Of a stretch of DNA of 64,000 nt, positions 62,630-64,000 are shown piece after piece. The stretch comes from Inquilinus sp. Marseille-Q2685. Lineage in GTDB: Bacteria; Pseudomonadota; Alphaproteobacteria; DSM-16000; Inquilinaceae. The stretch is from the NCBI RefSeq assembly GCF_916619195.1, contig NZ_CAKAKL010000001.1, positions 1,550,001-1,614,000 of the forward strand, written 5' to 3'. The first letter of the stretch is position 1, and the number at the start of each line of letters is the position of its first letter. The notes under the pieces were generated by a model. That model made no database searches. It had not been told where the DNA came from and worked only from the letters and a program-made list of their open reading frames with translations. Both the position numbers and the translations under genes were made by a program.

Positions 62630-64000
62630 CTTCTGCCGCTCGATCTTCTTCCGCTCGTTCGGGTCCAGCACCTGCTTGCGCAGGCGGATGGTCTTCGGCG
62701 TGACCTCGACCAGCTCGTCGTCGTTGATGTAGGTCAGCGCCCGCTCCAGCGTCATCTGGATCGGCGGGGTCAGGCGAACCGCCTCGTCCTTGCTGGTGGT
62801 GCGGATGTTGGTCAGCTGCTTGCCCTTCAGGACATTGACCTCGAGGTCGTTGCCGCGGGTGTGCTCGCCGATGATCATGCCCTGATAGACCTTGGCCTGC
62901 GGCTCGATCAGCATCGGGCCGCGATCCTCCAGGTTCCACAGCGCGTAGGCCACGGCCTCGCCCTGGGCGTTCGAGATCAGCACGCCGGTGTGGCGCGAGG
63001 CGATCGCGCCCTTGTGCGGGGCGTAGCCGTGGAAGATCCGGTTCAGGACGCCGGTGCCGCGGGTGTCGGTCAGGAACTCGCCCTGATAGCCGATCAGGCC
63101 GCGGGTCGGCACCAGCATCACCAGGCGCTGCTTGCCGCCGCCGGACGGCCGCATCTCCAGCAGCTCGCCCTTGCGCTCGGACAGCTTCTGCACGACGACG
63201 CCGGAATGCTCCTCGTCGACGTCGATCGTCACTTCCTCGATCGGCTCCAGCACCTGGCCGGACTCGTCCTTCTGGAACACCACGCGCGGCCGGCTGATCG
63301 ACAGCTCGAAGCCCTCGCGGCGCATGGTCTCGATCAGGATGCCGAGCTGCAGCTCGCCGCGGCCGGCGACCTCGAAGGCGTCCTTCTCGGCGGTCTCGGT
63401 GATCTTCAGCGCGACATTGCCCTCGGCCTCGCGCAGCAGCCGGGCGCGGATGACGCGGCTGGTGACCTTGTCGCCCTCGGTGCCGGCCAGCGGGCTGTCA
63501 TTGACCGAGAAGGTCATGGCGATGGTCGGCGGGTCGATCGGCTGGGCCGACAACGCCCCGGTCACCGCCGGGTCGCAGATGGTGTCGGCGACGGTCGCGG
63601 TCTCCAGCCCGGCGATGGCGACGATGTCGCCGGCCTCGCCGATGTCGATCGGCTGGCGCTCGATGCCGCGGAAAGCCAGCACCCGGCTGATGCGGCCGGT
63701 CTCGATGGTCTCGCCGGTGCGCGACAGCGCCTTGACCGTCTGGTTCGGCTTGACCGAGCCGGACAGGATGCGCCCGGTCAGCACCCGGCCGAGATAGGGG
63801 TTGGCCTCAACCGTGGTGGCCAGCATGCGGAACGGCTGGTCGGCCTCGACCTTCGGCGCCGGCACATGCTTCACTACCAGGTCGAACAGCGGCGCCATGT
63901 CGGTCCGCTCCGCCTCCAGGCTCTCCGCCGCCCAGCCCTGCTTGGCCGAGGAGAACAGGGTCGGGAAGTCGAGCTGCTCGTCATTGGCGTCGAGCGCCGC
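62618..64000 (-). CDS. typA: Translational GTPase TypA/BipA, N-terminal part beyond window
   Basis: The C-terminal 460 residues of a ribosome-associated EF-G-like GTPase that aids 50S assembly and stress adaptation. The frame is open to the right edge, so the G domain is only partly visible. Recognisable parts are the domain II segment EANPYLGRVLTGRILSGSVKPNQTV, TFSVNDSPLAGTEGDKVTSR, the domain III GRGELQLGILIETMRREGFEL and the C-terminal PSGGGKQRLVMLVPTRGLIGYQGEFLTDTRGTG. It ends ERKKIERQKKEA. Confidence 0.96.
   Translation of the reverse strand, partial: AALDANDEQLDFPTLFSSAKQGWAAESLEAERTDMAPLFDLVVKHVPAPKVEADQPFRMLATTVEANPYLGRVLTGRILSGSVKPNQTVKALSRTGETIETGRISRVLAFRGIERQPIDIGEAGDIVAIAGLETATVADTICDPAVTGALSAQPIDPPTIAMTFSVNDSPLAGTEGDKVTSRVIRARLLREAEGNVALKITETAEKDAFEVAGRGELQLGILIETMRREGFELSISRPRVVFQKDESGQVLEPIEEVTIDVDEEHSGVVVQKLSERKGELLEMRPSGGGKQRLVMLVPTRGLIGYQGEFLTDTRGTGVLNRIFHGYAPHKGAIASRHTGVLISNAQGEAVAYALWNLEDRGPMLIEPQAKVYQGMIIGEHTRGNDLEVNVLKGKQLTNIRTTSKDEAVRLTPPIQMTLERALTYINDDELVEVTPKTIRLRKQVLDPNERKKIERQKKEA

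Overview
The window is about 68-70% G+C, with tightly packed genes, ATGA stop/start overlaps and frequent GTG/TTG starts. The gene families (4-hydroxyproline epimerase, KdpFABC with KdpDE, TPP-riboswitch ThiC, RlmJ, a DUF1194 protein, S21 with an Arg-rich tail) and the REP-like intergenic palindromes point to an alphaproteobacterium, probably of the Rhodospirillales. That assignment is inference from gene content. No rRNA, tRNA, CRISPR array, insertion sequence or phage gene was seen.

Layout: 1-7.3 kb is a surface-polysaccharide locus. It holds a MurA-like enolpyruvyl transferase (cut by the window edge), a UDP-uronate 4-epimerase, a MurB-like reductase, a Wzx-type flippase and two family-2 glycosyltransferases. 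A LOG-family gene follows, then modABC (8.2-10.8 kb) behind a Mo-box-like site. Next come an HNH-nuclease-like gene and a short, apparently self-contained transcription unit at 12.05-12.19 kb (promoter, near-perfect Mo-box-like palindrome, terminator). From 12.3 to 15.3 kb lies a GntR-controlled hydroxyproline pair (D-hydroxyproline dehydrogenase and 4-hydroxyproline epimerase). From 15.3 to 21.1 kb are housekeeping and small genes: DUF423, TusA-like, HDAC-like, thioesterase, an XRE-cupin regulator divergent from a frameshifted quinone oxidoreductase, rpsU, and DUF1194.

From 21.2 to 29.3 kb is a complete high-affinity potassium system on the minus strand, in transcription order small ORF-kdpF-A-B-C-D-E. 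One copy of a REP-like palindrome lies upstream of the operon and a second lies between kdpD and kdpE. After several single genes (NTF2-like, an A+T-rich orphan, GNAT, BenE, PAS-GGDEF, a small lipoprotein) comes a drug-export operon read leftward from 40.3 kb: TetR, HlyD-type adaptor, double-ATPase ABC protein and two ABC-2 permeases. A BrnT-type toxin-antitoxin module on the opposite strand interrupts this operon. A dipeptide/oligopeptide ABC importer (42.3-47.9 kb) follows.

From 48.3 kb onward are thrC, an M16 protease, a GNAT acetyltransferase, a MarR regulator, a flippase plus PhyH dioxygenase pair, thiC under a TPP riboswitch, two secreted proteins, a TPR-methyltransferase with rlmJ, a lipoprotein, an MFS sugar porter, an orphan antitoxin beside the remnants of a vapC toxin gene, and typA/bipA (cut by the right edge).

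The most unusual items are: (1) the MurA/MurB paralogue pair inside a polysaccharide export locus, which predicts a lactyl-ether (muramic-acid-like) sugar outside peptidoglycan; (2) the 12.05-12.19 kb unit, a candidate molybdenum-responsive small RNA; (3) the toxin-antitoxin module splitting the exporter operon; and (4) clear fossil genes (vapC remnant, frameshifted oxidoreductase).
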